Source: Escherichia marmotae
GTDB lineage: Bacteria; Pseudomonadota; Gammaproteobacteria; Enterobacterales; Enterobacteriaceae
Direction of reading: 5' to 3'
DNA: 64,000 nucleotides
NCBI RefSeq assembly: GCF_002900365.1
Contig: NZ_CP025979.1
Coordinates: 4,526,001-4,590,000, forward strand
Shown: in pieces, positions 1 through 8,307 of the stretch
How positions within the stretch are numbered: the stretch's first letter is position 1
Layout: each line of letters opens with the position of its first letter
Program-made: the position numbers and the translations under genes
Notes under the pieces: generated by a model
Told to the model about the DNA's origin: nothing
Seen by the model: the letters and a program-made list of their open reading frames with translations, nothing else
Database searches by the model: none

Positions 1-34
1 CGGCAATATGCCTTAGCTACCGAAGGGGTACATC

Positions 35-394
35 TTAACCCACGATTTCCAGCACCTGCTCCGGCGGACGACCAATGCGCGCTTTGCCATTCGCGACCAC
101 AATCGGGCGTTCCATCAGCTTCGGATTCTCCACCATCGCCTGAATCAGCGCCTCTTCGCTAAGCGAACTGTCAGCCAGATTCAGCTCTTTATAAAGATCC
201 TCTTTCTGGCGCATTAATTCACGGGCGCTGTTCATCCCCAGCATGTTCAGCAAATCACGCAGCGTTGCCGCATCAGCGGGGGTTTCAAGGTAGAGCACTA
301 CTTCAGGCTCTACGCCGTTTTCTTTTAGCAAGTTCAGCGTTTCACGGCTCTTTGAACAGCGCGGGTTATGGTAGATTTTTACCTGTTTGGTCAT
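35..394 (-). CDS. yfgD: ArsC-family (arsenate reductase-like) protein YfgD
   Basis: A 119-residue thioredoxin-fold protein of the ArsC/Spx family. The N-terminal motif NPRCSKSR places the family's catalytic cysteine at residue 13, and the C-terminal block RPIVVANGKARIGRPP matches the substrate-binding end of ArsC proteins. In the family, the cysteine attacks arsenate with glutathione and glutaredoxin as reductants. Whether this chromosomal paralogue is a working arsenate reductase is not shown by sequence. It lies 20 bp downstream of bepA on the same strand, so co-transcription is likely. The ATG sits behind the purine-rich stretch AAGGAAGAACA. The 34 bases below it hold no recognisable gene. 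Confidence 0.92.
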   Translation of the reverse strand: MTKQVKIYHNPRCSKSRETLNLLKENGVEPEVVLYLETPADAATLRDLLNMLGMNSARELMRQKEDLYKELNLADSSLSEEALIQAMVENPKLMERPIVVANGKARIGRPPEQVLEIVG

Positions 395-414
395 TGTTCT
401 TCCTTTAATGCGAA

Positions 415-1878
415 TTACATCTTGGTATAAGGCTTAAAGCGTTCCTGCAACTGGCGCAACTGGTCGATACGCGCATCATAGCGGGCCTGTTGCAGACTGC
501 CTAATTTCACTTGCGAACTGGCGCTACTCAATAAGGAAATGGCCTGATCGAGTCGCCCGGCGAGCGCATAACCTTCTGCTCGCGCAGCCAGTTCCTGATC
601 GCGGTTATTTAGCGCGGCCTCCGCCTGTGCCAGTAAATCCCAGCCATTAATGTCATCTTTATTATTAAAGGTGTAGCGATTCAGAATATTGGCCGCTTCC
701 TGTGGTTGACCACCTTGCAAATAAGCATTCGCCAGGTTGAGCTGCAACACCGGATTGGTGCGTAAATCTCGAGCATTTTTCAGCCGATTGATCGCGTCAT
801 TGGCTTTGTTTTGCCCAAGGTCGATATCGGTTGCCAGATCGAGAAACCATGCATTCGTTGGTTCTGCCGTCAGTAATGGCTGAAGCGTTTTCCGCGCCTC
901 GTCGTATTTATTGGCTTCCATCGCCTGCAAAGCACGACCATACTGCGCCGCGCGCTGCTGGCGGACGTTACCTTTCGCCCATTCATCCAGTAAATCGCTG
1001 GTGAGCTGGTTACGCCCGGAATTGTACATCCCCAGTGTGCGAGCTTTCGCCAGATAGAAATCTTCTGACGATTGCACCACCATCGGGCGCATCTGATTAG
1101 CACGGTTACGGGCATCTGCCAGACGGCTTTCCGGTAACGGGTGCGTCAGCAAAATTTCTGGCGGACGCGAAGAGTAGCGCGCCTGATCGAGCAATTTTTC
1201 GAGGAAAGTCGGCATCGCCTGCGGATCGAACCCCGAGCGTTGCAGCACCTGGATACCAATACGGTCTGCTTCCTGTTCGTTTTGCTGAGTGAAACTGATC
1301 ATCCCCTGGCGTGTTCCCGCCAGCGTACCGGTCAGCGCCGCCATCCCCGCCTGCGGGCTGGCCATCGCCAGTAAAATAGAACCTAGCGCGCCAACCCAGG
1401 TCAGTGGTGCGCTACGCTGCTGATCTTCCATCGCTCGCGCCAGGTGACGTTGGGTGACGTGGGAGATTTCGTGCGCCATAACCGAAGCCAACTGGCTTTC
1501 GTTATCGGAATAACGGAACAGGGCAGAGTGCAGCACCACGTTGCCGCCAAAGAAAGCAAAGGCGTTAATTTCGTCGTTATTGATCAGAAAGAAATGGAAC
1601 GGCGTCTTCACTGAGTTGGCATGTGAAACCAGGCGCATCCCCAACGAATTAATATATTGTGTTAACAGTGGGTCATTAATTAATGGTGCGCTACCGCGTA
1701 GCTGGCGAACGTAATAGTCGCCCATCTGCATTTCCTGACCAATGGAAAGCGTGCTTCCCGCGGAGGTTCCCATATCCGGCAAGGTGTCTGTGCTGTCGGC
1801 AAACGCCGGGGCTACCTGACCGATGGTCATGGCAGCAATGAGGGTAGCAACCAGGTTTTTTTTCAACTGCCTGAACAT
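415..1878 (-). CDS. bepA: Periplasmic metalloprotease/chaperone BepA
   Basis: A 487-residue M48-family protease with C-terminal TPR repeats, full length for E. coli BepA (YfgC). An N-terminal signal peptide ends near AFA at residues 25-27. The zinc motif HEISH lies near residue 136, and the downstream EADRIG supplies the third zinc ligand. The last third is alanine-rich TPR helices. In E. coli it promotes LptD maturation and degrades stalled LptD and BamA at the outer membrane. A sigma-E-like promoter lies directly upstream (1910-1937), which fits an envelope-stress gene. It is divergent from perM and reads into yfgD. Confidence 0.97.
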   Translation of the reverse strand: MFRQLKKNLVATLIAAMTIGQVAPAFADSTDTLPDMGTSAGSTLSIGQEMQMGDYYVRQLRGSAPLINDPLLTQYINSLGMRLVSHANSVKTPFHFFLINNDEINAFAFFGGNVVLHSALFRYSDNESQLASVMAHEISHVTQRHLARAMEDQQRSAPLTWVGALGSILLAMASPQAGMAALTGTLAGTRQGMISFTQQNEQEADRIGIQVLQRSGFDPQAMPTFLEKLLDQARYSSRPPEILLTHPLPESRLADARNRANQMRPMVVQSSEDFYLAKARTLGMYNSGRNQLTSDLLDEWAKGNVRQQRAAQYGRALQAMEANKYDEARKTLQPLLTAEPTNAWFLDLATDIDLGQNKANDAINRLKNARDLRTNPVLQLNLANAYLQGGQPQEAANILNRYTFNNKDDINGWDLLAQAEAALNNRDQELAARAEGYALAGRLDQAISLLSSASSQVKLGSLQQARYDARIDQLRQLQERFKPYTKM

Positions 1879-1909
1879 AACCTCTGTCCTGTATTTCTGG
1901 AGATAGTCA

Positions 1910-1937
1910 TTTGACCGATACTGTGAAATATCGTTCC
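1910..1937 (-). promoter_or_regulatory. Candidate sigma-E promoter of bepA
   Basis: On the minus strand the sequence reads GGAACGA, 15 bp, then GTCAAA, close to the sigma-E consensus GGAACTT-N15/16-GTCTAA. The -10 element ends about 32 bp before the bepA ATG. bepA (yfgC) is a known sigma-E regulon member in E. coli. The match is by eye only. Confidence 0.6.
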
Positions 1938-2090
1938 CACCGCACTGCCTTTGAGTGTAACGACGAAGATTAGCCCACTCAAATGGCTTTTCAGTTTCCT
2001 TAATCCGTCATAAAAAGCGAAGTCTTTTTTGTGACATTTCGATACAATTGCGGATCGCAATCCCGCTCTTGAGGTTCAGGGAAGGTCTTT

Positions 2091-3152
2091 ATGCTCGAAA
2101 TGTTGATGCAATGGTATCGCCGCCGTTTTAGCGACCCGGAAGCGATTGCCTTGCTGGTTATTTTAGTTGCCGGTTTTGGCATTATCTTTTTCTTTAGTGG
2201 CCTACTCGCGCCGTTGCTGGTGGCTATTGTGCTGGCCTATTTGCTGGAATGGCCGACCGTCCGCCTACAATCTATTGGCTGTTCCCGCCGTTGGGCGACG
2301 TCGATTGTGCTGGTTCTGTTTGTTGGCATCCTGCTACTGATGGCATTCGTGGTACTGCCTATTGCCTGGCAGCAGGGTATTTACTTAATCCGCGATATGC
2401 CGGGGATGCTCAATAAACTTTCCGATTTTGCCGCCACGTTGCCGCGACGTTATCCGGCGTTGATGGATGCGGGCATCATTGATGCGATGGCCGACAACAT
2501 GCGCAGTCGGATGCTCACAATGGGCGATTCGGTGGTGAAAATCTCTCTCGCCTCGCTGGTGGGATTGCTGACCATTGCCGTCTATCTGGTGCTGGTGCCG
2601 CTGATGGTCTTCTTCCTGCTAAAAGACAAAGAGCAAATGCTGAATGCCGTTCGTCGGGTGCTACCACGTAACCGTGGGCTGGCAGGTCAGGTCTGGAAGG
2701 AAATGAACCAGCAAATCACCAACTACATTCGCGGTAAAGTGCTGGAGATGATCGTGGTGGGGATAGCCACCTGGCTGGGTTTTTTACTCTTCGGGCTGAA
2801 CTATTCACTACTGTTGGCGGTACTGGTCGGCTTCTCGGTGCTTATCCCGTACATCGGTGCTTTTGTGGTGACTATTCCCGTAGTGGGGGTGGCGCTATTC
2901 CAGTTTGGAGCAGGCACTGAATTCTGGAGTTGCTTTGCGGTGTATCTGATTATCCAGGCGCTGGACGGTAACCTGTTAGTTCCCGTGTTGTTCTCCGAGG
3001 CGGTCAATCTGCATCCGCTGGTGATTATTTTATCGGTGGTGATCTTCGGTGGGCTGTGGGGATTCTGGGGCGTATTCTTCGCCATTCCTCTGGCGACACT
3101 AATTAAAGCGGTGATTCATGCCTGGCCCGATGGCCAAATCGCACAAGATTAA
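2091..3152 (+). CDS. perM: AI-2E family membrane permease PerM
   Basis: A 353-residue polytopic membrane protein of the AI-2E transporter family. There are hydrophobic segments at about 17-55 and 60-95, then a central soluble stretch (about 100-150). Further spans follow from about 155, and the family-typical C-terminal block of spans lies at roughly 205-340 (IPYIGAFVVTIPVV, then the run ending in a glycine- and tryptophan-rich segment). The transported substrate of PerM is not established. It is divergent from bepA and convergent with bcp. The ATG follows the purine-rich AGGGAAGG. Confidence 0.93.
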   Translation: MLEMLMQWYRRRFSDPEAIALLVILVAGFGIIFFFSGLLAPLLVAIVLAYLLEWPTVRLQSIGCSRRWATSIVLVLFVGILLLMAFVVLPIAWQQGIYLIRDMPGMLNKLSDFAATLPRRYPALMDAGIIDAMADNMRSRMLTMGDSVVKISLASLVGLLTIAVYLVLVPLMVFFLLKDKEQMLNAVRRVLPRNRGLAGQVWKEMNQQITNYIRGKVLEMIVVGIATWLGFLLFGLNYSLLLAVLVGFSVLIPYIGAFVVTIPVVGVALFQFGAGTEFWSCFAVYLIIQALDGNLLVPVLFSEAVNLHPLVIILSVVIFGGLWGFWGVFFAIPLATLIKAVIHAWPDGQIAQD

Positions 3153-3174
3153 CCTTCATTCCGGAATGTGAGAT

Positions 3175-3200
3175 GTGCTGGCCGCAAGCGCAGCCAGCAC
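3175..3200. terminator. Hairpin between convergent perM and bcp
   Basis: An 8-bp perfect stem, GTGCTGGC and GCCAGCAC, with a 10-nt loop sits in the 65-bp gap between the two convergent stops. There is no long T-run on either side, so it may be a weak bidirectional terminator or an mRNA 3' end stabiliser. Confidence 0.45.
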
Positions 3201-3217
3201 GGAATGGAGCAAAGTAA

Positions 3218-3688
3218 TCAGGCGTGTTCTTTCAGCCAGTTAATCACTACGTCGTGGTGATTGCTGGTTTTGAAATCGTCAAATACATGTTCGATTTTGC
3301 CGTCAGCGTCGATCAGGAAGCTGATGCGGTGAATACCATCGTAGGTTTTGCCCATGAAGGACTTCTCTCCCCAGACGCCGAATTGCTCGCACACCTGGTG
3401 ATCCTCATCAGACAGAAGCGTAAAGTTGAGCAGCTCTTTTTCCGCGAAACGGAAGAGTTTTTCGGGTTTATCAGTGCTGATACCCAGCACATCAACACCG
3501 GCTTTTTTCAACTCATCCATGTTATCGCGTAAGCCGCAGGCCTGTACGGTACAGCCGGGGGTCATGGCTTTCGGGTAGAAATAAACCAGAACACGCTGTC
3601 CCTGGAAGTCGGTCAAATTAACTTGCTCTCCGTCTTGATCCGGCAAGCTAAATTTCGGTGCGATGTCACCGGCTTTCAGTGGATTCAT
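3218..3688 (-). CDS. bcp: Thiol peroxidase Bcp (peroxiredoxin)
   Basis: A 156-residue peroxiredoxin of the BCP/PrxQ class. The active-site segment MTPGCTVQACGLRD gives a peroxidatic cysteine at residue 46 and a resolving cysteine at 51, the CX4C spacing of this class. It reduces hydrogen peroxide and organic peroxides with thioredoxin as electron donor, in the cytoplasm. Its ATG overlaps the last base of gcvR's stop codon, so the two are co-transcribed and probably translationally coupled. Confidence 0.97.
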   Translation of the reverse strand: MNPLKAGDIAPKFSLPDQDGEQVNLTDFQGQRVLVYFYPKAMTPGCTVQACGLRDNMDELKKAGVDVLGISTDKPEKLFRFAEKELLNFTLLSDEDHQVCEQFGVWGEKSFMGKTYDGIHRISFLIDADGKIEHVFDDFKTSNHHDVVINWLKEHA

Positions 3689-4260
3689 TACTTAACTCCA
3701 TCCTGTTCATCATGTTGGGAATAATTGACGACGCTAATACTGCCTTGCGCATTGAGTTCTGTACATAGTGCTTTGAAGGCTTGTTCAATATTTGCTGAAT
3801 CCGCAGACGCCGGGCTGTGGGCTGTGATCTGAATATGTAGTTGTGCAGCGCGTTCATTTTCAGCAGGTTGCGTGCGAGACACCAGCTCCGCAATGTTCAT
3901 ATGGTGCGCGTCAAAAAGTGCGGTAAAGCGTTCAATTAAATGTGGTGAGTCTGCTACATCGACCTGAACCCAGACAGATGCTGGCATCGGCGGACGCGGA
4001 CGAGCCGTCGTTCGCTTCATCACGATTAACAGATCCAGCTCGGCACCTTTCAACGGTAACGTTGATTCGATCAAGGTGATTGCGTTCCATGAACCGGAAA
4101 GCAGCATGATAAAAGTGAACTCTTCTCCCAGCATCGCCAGGCGACTGTCTTCAATATTACAGCCGCAACTACTGACATGACGGGTGATAGTGTTCACAAT
4201 TCCGGGGCGATCGGCACCCAGAGCAGTAATCACCAGATAATGTTGCGATGACAGTGTCAA
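3688..4260 (-). CDS. gcvR: Glycine cleavage system repressor GcvR
   Basis: A 190-residue protein with two tandem ACT domains (about 5-80 and 92-175). The domain start HYLVITALGADRPGIVNTI is typical of ligand-binding ACT regulators. GcvR binds glycine and antagonises the activator GcvA, so it controls gcvTHP. I chose the TTG at 4260, which gives MTLSSQ and the E. coli length and is preceded by GAAGGAATAA. The longer open frame up to 4362 has no comparable ribosome-binding site and adds a non-conserved extension. It overlaps bcp by one base. Confidence 0.93.
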   Translation of the reverse strand: MTLSSQHYLVITALGADRPGIVNTITRHVSSCGCNIEDSRLAMLGEEFTFIMLLSGSWNAITLIESTLPLKGAELDLLIVMKRTTARPRPPMPASVWVQVDVADSPHLIERFTALFDAHHMNIAELVSRTQPAENERAAQLHIQITAHSPASADSANIEQAFKALCTELNAQGSISVVNYSQHDEQDGVK

Positions 4261-4406
4261 ACCGGTTATTCCTTCAAGGGGGAGAGTAGCTCTTAAGGAA
4301 AGCATAAAAAAAACATGCATACAACAATCAGAACGGTTCTGTCTGCTTGCTTTTAATGCCATACCAAACGTACCATTGAGACACTTGTTTGCACAGAGGA
4401 TGGCCC

Positions 4407-5285
4407 ATGTTCACGGGAAGTATTGTCGCGATTGTTACTCCGATGGATGAAAAAGGTAATGTCTGTCGGGCTAGCTTAAAAAAACTGATTGATTATCATG
4501 TCGCCAGCGGTACTTCGGCGATTGTTTCTGTTGGCACCACTGGCGAGTCCGCTACCCTGAATCATGACGAACATGTTGATGTGGTGATGATGACGCTGGA
4601 ACTGGCTGACGGGCGTATTCCGGTGATTGCCGGAACCGGCGCTAATGCTACTGCGGAAGCCATTAACCTGACACAGCGTTTCAATGACACTGGCATCGTT
4701 GGCTGCCTGACGGTAACCCCTTATTACAACCGCCCATCGCAGGAAGGTCTGTATCAGCATTTCAAAGCCATCGCTGAACATACTGACCTGCCGCAAATTC
4801 TGTATAATGTGCCGTCCCGCACTGGCTGCGATCTGCTACCAGAAACGGTCGGCCGCCTGGCGAAAGTAAAAAATATTATCGGAATCAAAGAGGCAACAGG
4901 GAACTTAACACGTGTTAACCAGCTCAAAGAGCTGGTTTCAGACGATTTTGTTCTGCTGAGCGGTGATGATGCGAGCGCGCTGGACTTCATGCAATTAGGT
5001 GGTCATGGCGTTATTTCCGTTACGGCTAACGTTGCTGCGCGTGATATGGCTCAGATGTGCAAACTGGCGGCAGAAGGGTATTTTGCCGAGGCACGCCTTA
5101 TTAATCAGCGTCTGATGCCATTACACAACAAACTATTTGTCGAACCCAATCCAATCCCGGTGAAATGGGCATGTAAGGAACTGGGTCTTGTGGCGACCGA
5201 TACGCTGCGCCTGCCAATGACGCCAATCACCGACAATGGTCGTGAGACGGTCAGAGCGGCGCTTAAGCATGCCGGTTTGCTGTAA
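4407..5285 (+). CDS. dapA: 4-hydroxy-tetrahydrodipicolinate synthase DapA
   Basis: A 292-residue class I aldolase-fold enzyme condensing pyruvate with aspartate semialdehyde, the first step committed to diaminopimelate and lysine. Visible catalytic residues are the Schiff-base lysine K161 in IGIKEATG, Y133 and R138 in YNVPSRTG, and the TT pair at 44-45 in GTTGES. The start is ATG 4407 (MFTGSIV). An in-frame TTG six codons earlier extends the frame but lacks support. bamC follows 16 bp downstream, giving the usual dapA-bamC unit. It is divergent from gcvR. Confidence 0.98.
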   Translation: MFTGSIVAIVTPMDEKGNVCRASLKKLIDYHVASGTSAIVSVGTTGESATLNHDEHVDVVMMTLELADGRIPVIAGTGANATAEAINLTQRFNDTGIVGCLTVTPYYNRPSQEGLYQHFKAIAEHTDLPQILYNVPSRTGCDLLPETVGRLAKVKNIIGIKEATGNLTRVNQLKELVSDDFVLLSGDDASALDFMQLGGHGVISVTANVAARDMAQMCKLAAEGYFAEARLINQRLMPLHNKLFVEPNPIPVKWACKELGLVATDTLRLPMTPITDNGRETVRAALKHAGLL

Positions 5286-5301
5286 AGTTTAGGGAGATTT
5301 G

Positions 5302-6336
5302 ATGGCTTACTCTGTTCAAAAGTCGCGCCTGGCGAAGGTTGCGGGTGTTTCGCTTGTTTTATTACTCGCTGCCTGTAGTTCTGACTCACGCTATAAGCGT
5401 CAGGTAAGTGGTGATGAAGCCTACCTGGAAGCAGCACCGCTTGCGGAGCTTCATGCCCCGGCAGGCATGATTTTGCCGGTGACCTCCGGTGATTATGCAA
5501 TCCCGATGACCAACGGTAGCGGTGCTGTCGGTAAGGCACTGGATATTCGTCCACCAGCCCAGCCGCTGGCGCTGGTATCTGGCGCACGTACCCAGTTCAC
5601 GGGCGATACCGCTTCACTGCTGGTAGAAAATGGTCGTGGCAATACTCTGTGGCCGCAGGTGGTTAGCGTGCTGCAGGCGAAAAACTACACCATAACCCAA
5701 CGCGATGATGCCGGTCAGACGCTGACCACCGATTGGGTGCAATGGAACCGTCTGGACGAAGACGAGCAGTATCGCGGCCGTTATCAAATCTCTGTTAAAC
5801 CGCAGGGTTATCAGCAGGCGGTAACGGTGAAACTGCTGAACCTGGAGCAGGCGGGCAAACCGGTTGCAGACGCGGCTTCCATGCAGCGTTACAGCGCGGA
5901 GATGATGAACGTCATTTCCGCTGGCCTGGATAAATCCGTTACTGACGCGGCGAATGCAGCGCAAAATCGTGCTTCCACCACCATGGACGTACAAAGTGCT
6001 GCTGACGACACCGGTTTACCAATGCTGGTTGTTCGCGGGCCGTTCAACGTGGTTTGGCAACGTCTGCCAGCGGCGCTGGAAAAAGTGGGCATGAAAGTGA
6101 CCGACAGCACCCGTTCGCAGGGCAGCATGGCCGTGACCTATAAGCCGCTGTCTGACAGCGACTGGCAGGAACTGGGCGCTCGCGATCCAGGCCTGGCATC
6201 CGGCGACTATAAACTGCAGGTCGGTGATTTAGATAACCGCAGCAGCTTACAGTTCATCGATCCGAAAGGTCATACGCTGACTCAAAGCCAAAACGACGCA
6301 CTGGTATCTGTCTTCCAGGCTGCGTTTAGCAAGTAA
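5302..6336 (+). CDS. bamC: Outer-membrane assembly lipoprotein BamC
   Basis: A 344-residue lipoprotein of the BAM complex. The signal peptide ends in the lipobox LLAAC with the lipidated cysteine at 25. A long unstructured N-terminal stretch follows (about 26-100), then two helix-grip domains (roughly 100-210 and 230-344). It is non-essential and stabilises the BamA-BamD core that inserts beta-barrels. The ATG at 5302 gives the family length, and the upstream TTG at 5299 is unlikely. Co-transcribed with dapA and followed by a good terminator. Confidence 0.97.
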   Translation: MAYSVQKSRLAKVAGVSLVLLLAACSSDSRYKRQVSGDEAYLEAAPLAELHAPAGMILPVTSGDYAIPMTNGSGAVGKALDIRPPAQPLALVSGARTQFTGDTASLLVENGRGNTLWPQVVSVLQAKNYTITQRDDAGQTLTTDWVQWNRLDEDEQYRGRYQISVKPQGYQQAVTVKLLNLEQAGKPVADAASMQRYSAEMMNVISAGLDKSVTDAANAAQNRASTTMDVQSAADDTGLPMLVVRGPFNVVWQRLPAALEKVGMKVTDSTRSQGSMAVTYKPLSDSDWQELGARDPGLASGDYKLQVGDLDNRSSLQFIDPKGHTLTQSQNDALVSVFQAAFSK

Positions 6337-6343
6337 AAATACA

Positions 6344-6369
6344 GGGCTGGAATCATCCGGCCCTTTTTT
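6344..6369 (+). terminator. Rho-independent terminator after bamC
   Basis: A 7-bp GC-rich stem (GGGCTGG / CCGGCCC, one G-U pair) with a 6-nt loop is followed directly by six T residues, eight bases after the bamC stop. Confidence 0.85.
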
Positions 6370-6379
6370 CTGATATGAT

Positions 6380-6395
6380 ACGCAAACGTATGCGT
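6380..6395. promoter_or_regulatory. PurR operator upstream of purC
   Basis: The 16-bp near-palindrome ACGCAAACGTATGCGT matches the PurR consensus ACGCAAACGTTTGCGT at 15 of 16 positions. It lies 150 bp upstream of the purC ATG. PurR with hypoxanthine or guanine represses purC in E. coli. Confidence 0.88.
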
Positions 6396-6440
6396 CGACA
6401 GAAAAACGCAGTTTTAGCGTTAATTCGCACGAAATTTGTT

Positions 6441-6483
6441 TGTCGGACACAGGTCGGATAAGGCGTTCACACCGCATCCGACA
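6441..6483. repeat. REP element between bamC and purC
   Basis: An imperfect palindrome with the REP core GGATAAGGCGTTCAC and outer arms TGTCGGA / TCCGACA. It lies between the PurR site and the purC start, so it may be transcribed in the purC leader. Confidence 0.7.
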
Positions 6484-6548
6484 AAACATCTGGCACACCA
6501 GACAGTAAAAGATTTTAAAACGTTAATTCACACCCAGGAGTGATAAAG

Positions 6549-7262
6549 ATGCAAAAGCAAGCTGAGTTGTATCGTGGTAAAGCGAAAACCGTATACAGCA
6601 CGGAAAACCCGGATCTGTTGGTGCTCGAATTCCGCAATGATACGTCAGCAGGTGATGGCGCGCGCATTGAGCAGTTTGATCGCAAAGGTATGGTGAACAA
6701 CAAGTTCAACTACTTCATTATGAGCAAACTGGCTGAAGCGGGTATCCCGACTCAAATGGAGCGTCTGCTCTCTGATACTGAATGTCTGGTGAAAAAGCTG
6801 GATATGGTGCCGGTTGAGTGTGTCGTACGTAACCGCGCCGCTGGCTCTCTGGTGAAACGTCTTGGAATCGAAGAAGGTATTGAGCTTAACCCGCCGCTGT
6901 TCGATCTGTTCCTGAAAAACGATGCAATGCACGACCCGATGGTTAACGAATCTTACTGCGAAACCTTTGGCTGGGTAAGCAAAGAGAACCTGGCGCGTAT
7001 GAAAGAGTTGACCTACAAAGCGAACGACGTGCTGAAAAAACTGTTCGACGATGCCGGTCTGATTCTGGTCGATTTCAAGCTGGAGTTTGGTCTGTACAAA
7101 GGTGAAGTGGTACTGGGCGATGAGTTCTCCCCGGATGGCAGCCGCCTGTGGGACAAAGAAACGCTGGAGAAAATGGACAAAGACCGTTTCCGCCAGAGCC
7201 TCGGTGGCGTGATCGAAGCCTATGAAGCCGTCGCCCGCCGCCTGGGTGTAGAGCTGGACTGA
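6549..7262 (+). CDS. purC: SAICAR synthetase PurC
   Basis: A 237-residue phosphoribosylaminoimidazole-succinocarboxamide synthase. It joins CAIR with aspartate using ATP in purine synthesis. The N-terminal nucleotide-binding region YRGKAKTVY, the motif VVRNRAAGS, and the C-terminal DFKLEFG and GDEFSPDGSRLWD are family signatures. The ATG at 6549 follows CCAGGAG. Regulated by PurR through the site at 6380-6395. Confidence 0.98.
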   Translation: MQKQAELYRGKAKTVYSTENPDLLVLEFRNDTSAGDGARIEQFDRKGMVNNKFNYFIMSKLAEAGIPTQMERLLSDTECLVKKLDMVPVECVVRNRAAGSLVKRLGIEEGIELNPPLFDLFLKNDAMHDPMVNESYCETFGWVSKENLARMKELTYKANDVLKKLFDDAGLILVDFKLEFGLYKGEVVLGDEFSPDGSRLWDKETLEKMDKDRFRQSLGGVIEAYEAVARRLGVELD

Positions 7263-7278
7263 TTTTTTCGCTCATCAT

Positions 7279-7303
7279 CTTGCCGTGCTGTTGGCACGGC
7301 AAG
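7279..7303 (+). terminator. Hairpin downstream of purC
   Basis: A perfect 10-bp stem, CTTGCCGTGC and GCACGGCAAG, with a 5-nt loop begins 17 bp after the purC stop. The downstream T-run (TTTT) is displaced by about 7 nt, so termination strength is uncertain. Confidence 0.6.
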
Positions 7304-7429
7304 ACAACCGCTTTTGTAAGACGTGAATTGAACGCTCATTCCTCCATCATTTCCTCCTGTTTTCCTGTGGTAATCTTCCTCTGAACCACCTACGATCATC
7401 ACTATAATGAATATATTGTTGAGGTATCT

Positions 7430-8293
7430 ATGCGCTGGCAAGGGCGTCGTGAAAGTGACAATGTTGAAGACAGGCGAAACAGTTCTGGTGGTCCGTCAAT
7501 GGGCGGTCCCGGTTTTCGCCTGCCAAGCGGTAAAGGTGGGCTGATTTTACTGGTAGTGGTGCTGGTCGCTGGCTACTATGGTGTTGATTTAACCGGGCTG
7601 ATGACTGGACAACCTGTTTCTCAGCAGCAATCAACGCGTTCAATTAGCCCAAATGAAGACGAAGCGGCAAAATTTACCTCGGTGATTCTGGCTACCACAG
7701 AAGATACCTGGGGGCAGCAATTTGAGAAGATGGGGAAGACTTATCAGCAACCGAAGCTGGTGATGTATCGCGGGATGACGCGCACCGGTTGCGGAGCCGG
7801 GCAGTCCATTATGGGGCCGTTCTATTGCCCGGCGGATGGCACGGTCTATATCGATCTCTCCTTCTATGATGACATGAAAGACAAGCTGGGCGCGGATGGC
7901 GATTTTGCCCAAGGGTATGTTATCGCCCATGAAGTCGGTCATCATGTACAGAAACTGTTAGGTATCGAGCCGAAAGTCCGTCAACTGCAACAAAATGCGA
8001 CGCAGGCGGAAGTGAACCGCTTATCTGTGCGTATGGAACTTCAAGCCGACTGCTTTGCCGGTGTCTGGGGACATAGTATGCAGCAGCAAGGCGTTCTGGA
8101 AACTGGCGATCTGGAAGAGGCTCTGAATGCGGCGCAAGCTATTGGCGATGACCGCTTACAACAGCAAAGTCAGGGGCAGGTGGTGCCGGACAGCTTTACT
8201 CATGGTACTTCTCAACAACGCTATAGCTGGTTTAAACGTGGTTTCGATAGTGGCGATCCGGCACAATGCAATACTTTCGGTAAAAGTATTTAA
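7430..8293 (+). CDS. ypfJ: Putative zinc metallopeptidase YpfJ
   Basis: A 287-residue neutral zinc metallopeptidase-family protein. It has a glycine-rich cytoplasmic N-terminus, one membrane span at about 36-58, and an extracytoplasmic domain carrying HEVGHH at 167-172 with the downstream ELQADCFAG (about 203-211) that would supply the third ligand. Topology suggests a periplasmic, membrane-anchored protease. The substrate is unknown. tmcA starts 14 bp downstream, so the pair may be one transcript. Confidence 0.9.
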   Translation: MRWQGRRESDNVEDRRNSSGGPSMGGPGFRLPSGKGGLILLVVVLVAGYYGVDLTGLMTGQPVSQQQSTRSISPNEDEAAKFTSVILATTEDTWGQQFEKMGKTYQQPKLVMYRGMTRTGCGAGQSIMGPFYCPADGTVYIDLSFYDDMKDKLGADGDFAQGYVIAHEVGHHVQKLLGIEPKVRQLQQNATQAEVNRLSVRMELQADCFAGVWGHSMQQQGVLETGDLEEALNAAQAIGDDRLQQQSQGQVVPDSFTHGTSQQRYSWFKRGFDSGDPAQCNTFGKSI

Positions 8294-8307
8294 CTCTCGG
8301 GGCAGGG

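Noticed and set aside
1..34. A partial gene at the left edge of the window
   Set aside because: Only 34 bases lie outside yfgD and none of the six frames gave a recognisable protein end.
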